From Pseudomonas bharatica CSV86 (lineage in GTDB: Bacteria; Pseudomonadota; Gammaproteobacteria; Pseudomonadales; Pseudomonadaceae): a stretch of 64,000 nucleotides of DNA. Positions 63,603 to 64,000 of the stretch are shown here, piece by piece. The DNA is taken from the NCBI RefSeq assembly GCF_000319305.2, contig NZ_AMWJ02000002.1, positions 2,308,001-2,372,000 on the forward strand, given 5' to 3'. Under the pieces are notes generated by a model. It was not told the origin of the DNA. It saw nothing but the letters and a program-made list of their open reading frames with translations, and did no database searches. Made by a program: the position numbers and the translations under genes. Position 1 is the stretch's first letter. Each line of letters begins with the position of its first letter.

Positions 63603-63986
63603 CTATCTATTGCGAATGCGCCACCTGAGCCTTTCGTTTCTAGGGATGGCCCAAGCATGGAGGGGAATGCAGATGACAGCGACCCAAATAATTGACGGGT
63701 TAGCAATAAGCAGTTCGGGGCGATAACCGTAGAACAGGAAATGCTGAAACTCCAACACCGTACTGTGATAGGAGACTATTGAAACGTTAAAAAAGAAACA
63801 TATCCCAAACACAAGCCGGCCTAAGTCAGGATGCGTGAAACAAAATTTCAGAACAAACGCAATAAGCAAAAGCACAACCGAGCAGCAAAAATATAACACC
63901 CCAAACATGACGCCCCCCACATCAGATCCGAAAAATAAAAAGCCAACCACCTTAGTGCCATCAGGAGCATAAGGAAGGGCTATCAC
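63603..63986 (-). CDS. Small membrane protein of unknown function (may extend beyond the window)
   Basis: A 127-residue hydrophobic protein with three or four membrane segments (GGVMFGVLYFCCSVVLLLIAF, LGRLVFGICFFFNVSIVSY, IIWVAVICIPLHAWAI) and a basic C-terminus (RNERLRWRIRNR). The first start is GTG 63986 without a ribosome site, and the frame stays open to the window edge, so the true start may lie outside. The DNA is much more AT-rich than its neighbours, suggesting acquired sequence. I recognise no family. Confidence 0.5.
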   Translation of the reverse strand: MIALPYAPDGTKVVGFLFFGSDVGGVMFGVLYFCCSVVLLLIAFVLKFCFTHPDLGRLVFGICFFFNVSIVSYHSTVLEFQHFLFYGYRPELLIANPSIIWVAVICIPLHAWAIPRNERLRWRIRNR

Positions 63987-64000
63987 AAGAACCCTATTAA

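Overview
The window is chromosomal DNA from a fluorescent Pseudomonas, most likely the P. putida group. It is GC-rich throughout. Inverted pairs of the REP sequence with core GCTGGCAAGCCAGCTCCCAC sit in many intergenic gaps. The gene content is familiar from P. putida: desA, gabTD, lsfA-ssuEADCBF, gshA, tex, ompR-envZ, rimBK, hslR, hslO and pckA. The species is inferred from gene content and remembered synteny, not from a search.

Layout. 1-6 kb: end of a fatty-acid desaturase, a PAS-GGDEF protein, an HDOD pseudo-receiver and the GABA catabolism genes gabT and gabD. 6.2-13.5 kb: a minus-strand cluster made of a GntR/UTRA regulator, an AprA-like flavoprotein, an AprB-like ferredoxin, an ABC importer of the sulfonate/nitrate type whose binding protein carries a NosL-like tail, a HEAT-repeat protein and a DUF971 protein. 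13.7-18.9 kb: tRNA-Arg(CCG) followed by an accessory segment with an SOS-boxed pesticin-type bacteriocin, its convergent secreted immunity candidate, an OmpA-domain relic, and two near-identical ycaC hydrolase genes flanking a RES-Xre toxin-antitoxin pair. 18.9-30 kb: pobR-pobA, a lone tauA, an OprD-type porin, lsfA and the complete ssu operon for alkanesulfonate use. 30-42.7 kb: core genes.

42.7-45.7 kb is a disturbed island. It holds a decayed copy of the pckA 3' end with its terminator, three small receiver-only proteins (one frameshifted), an unknown 149-residue protein, a frameshifted thioesterase and three copies of a roughly 30 bp repeat placed upstream of each transcription unit. 45.7-54.2 kb is a complete chemosensory operon (MCP, CheY, STAS, CheA, MCP, CheW, CheR, CheB, NarL-type regulator); cheA has a frameshift near its 3' end. 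54.5-56.8 kb has a glycine-zipper protein and an IS3-family (IS150-like) element inserted at the centre of a REP palindrome. 56.8-63.5 kb is a second sulfur-type operon (TonB receptor, flavin monooxygenase, aldo/keto reductase, SsuA-like binding protein) facing a LacI-type regulator, with a perfect operator palindrome and a 110-nt hairpin-rich leader between them. A small membrane protein lies at the right edge.

Sulfur acquisition is a recurring theme (AprAB-like cluster, tauA, lsfA-ssu, the TonB/monooxygenase operon, gshA). The strongest candidates for new biology are the pesticin-type bacteriocin module, the AprAB/ABC/HEAT cluster, the leader RNA of the TonB receptor operon, and the repeat-linked mini-receiver island. 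Several apparent frameshifts fall in short homopolymers, so sequencing error has to be excluded before those genes are called pseudogenes.
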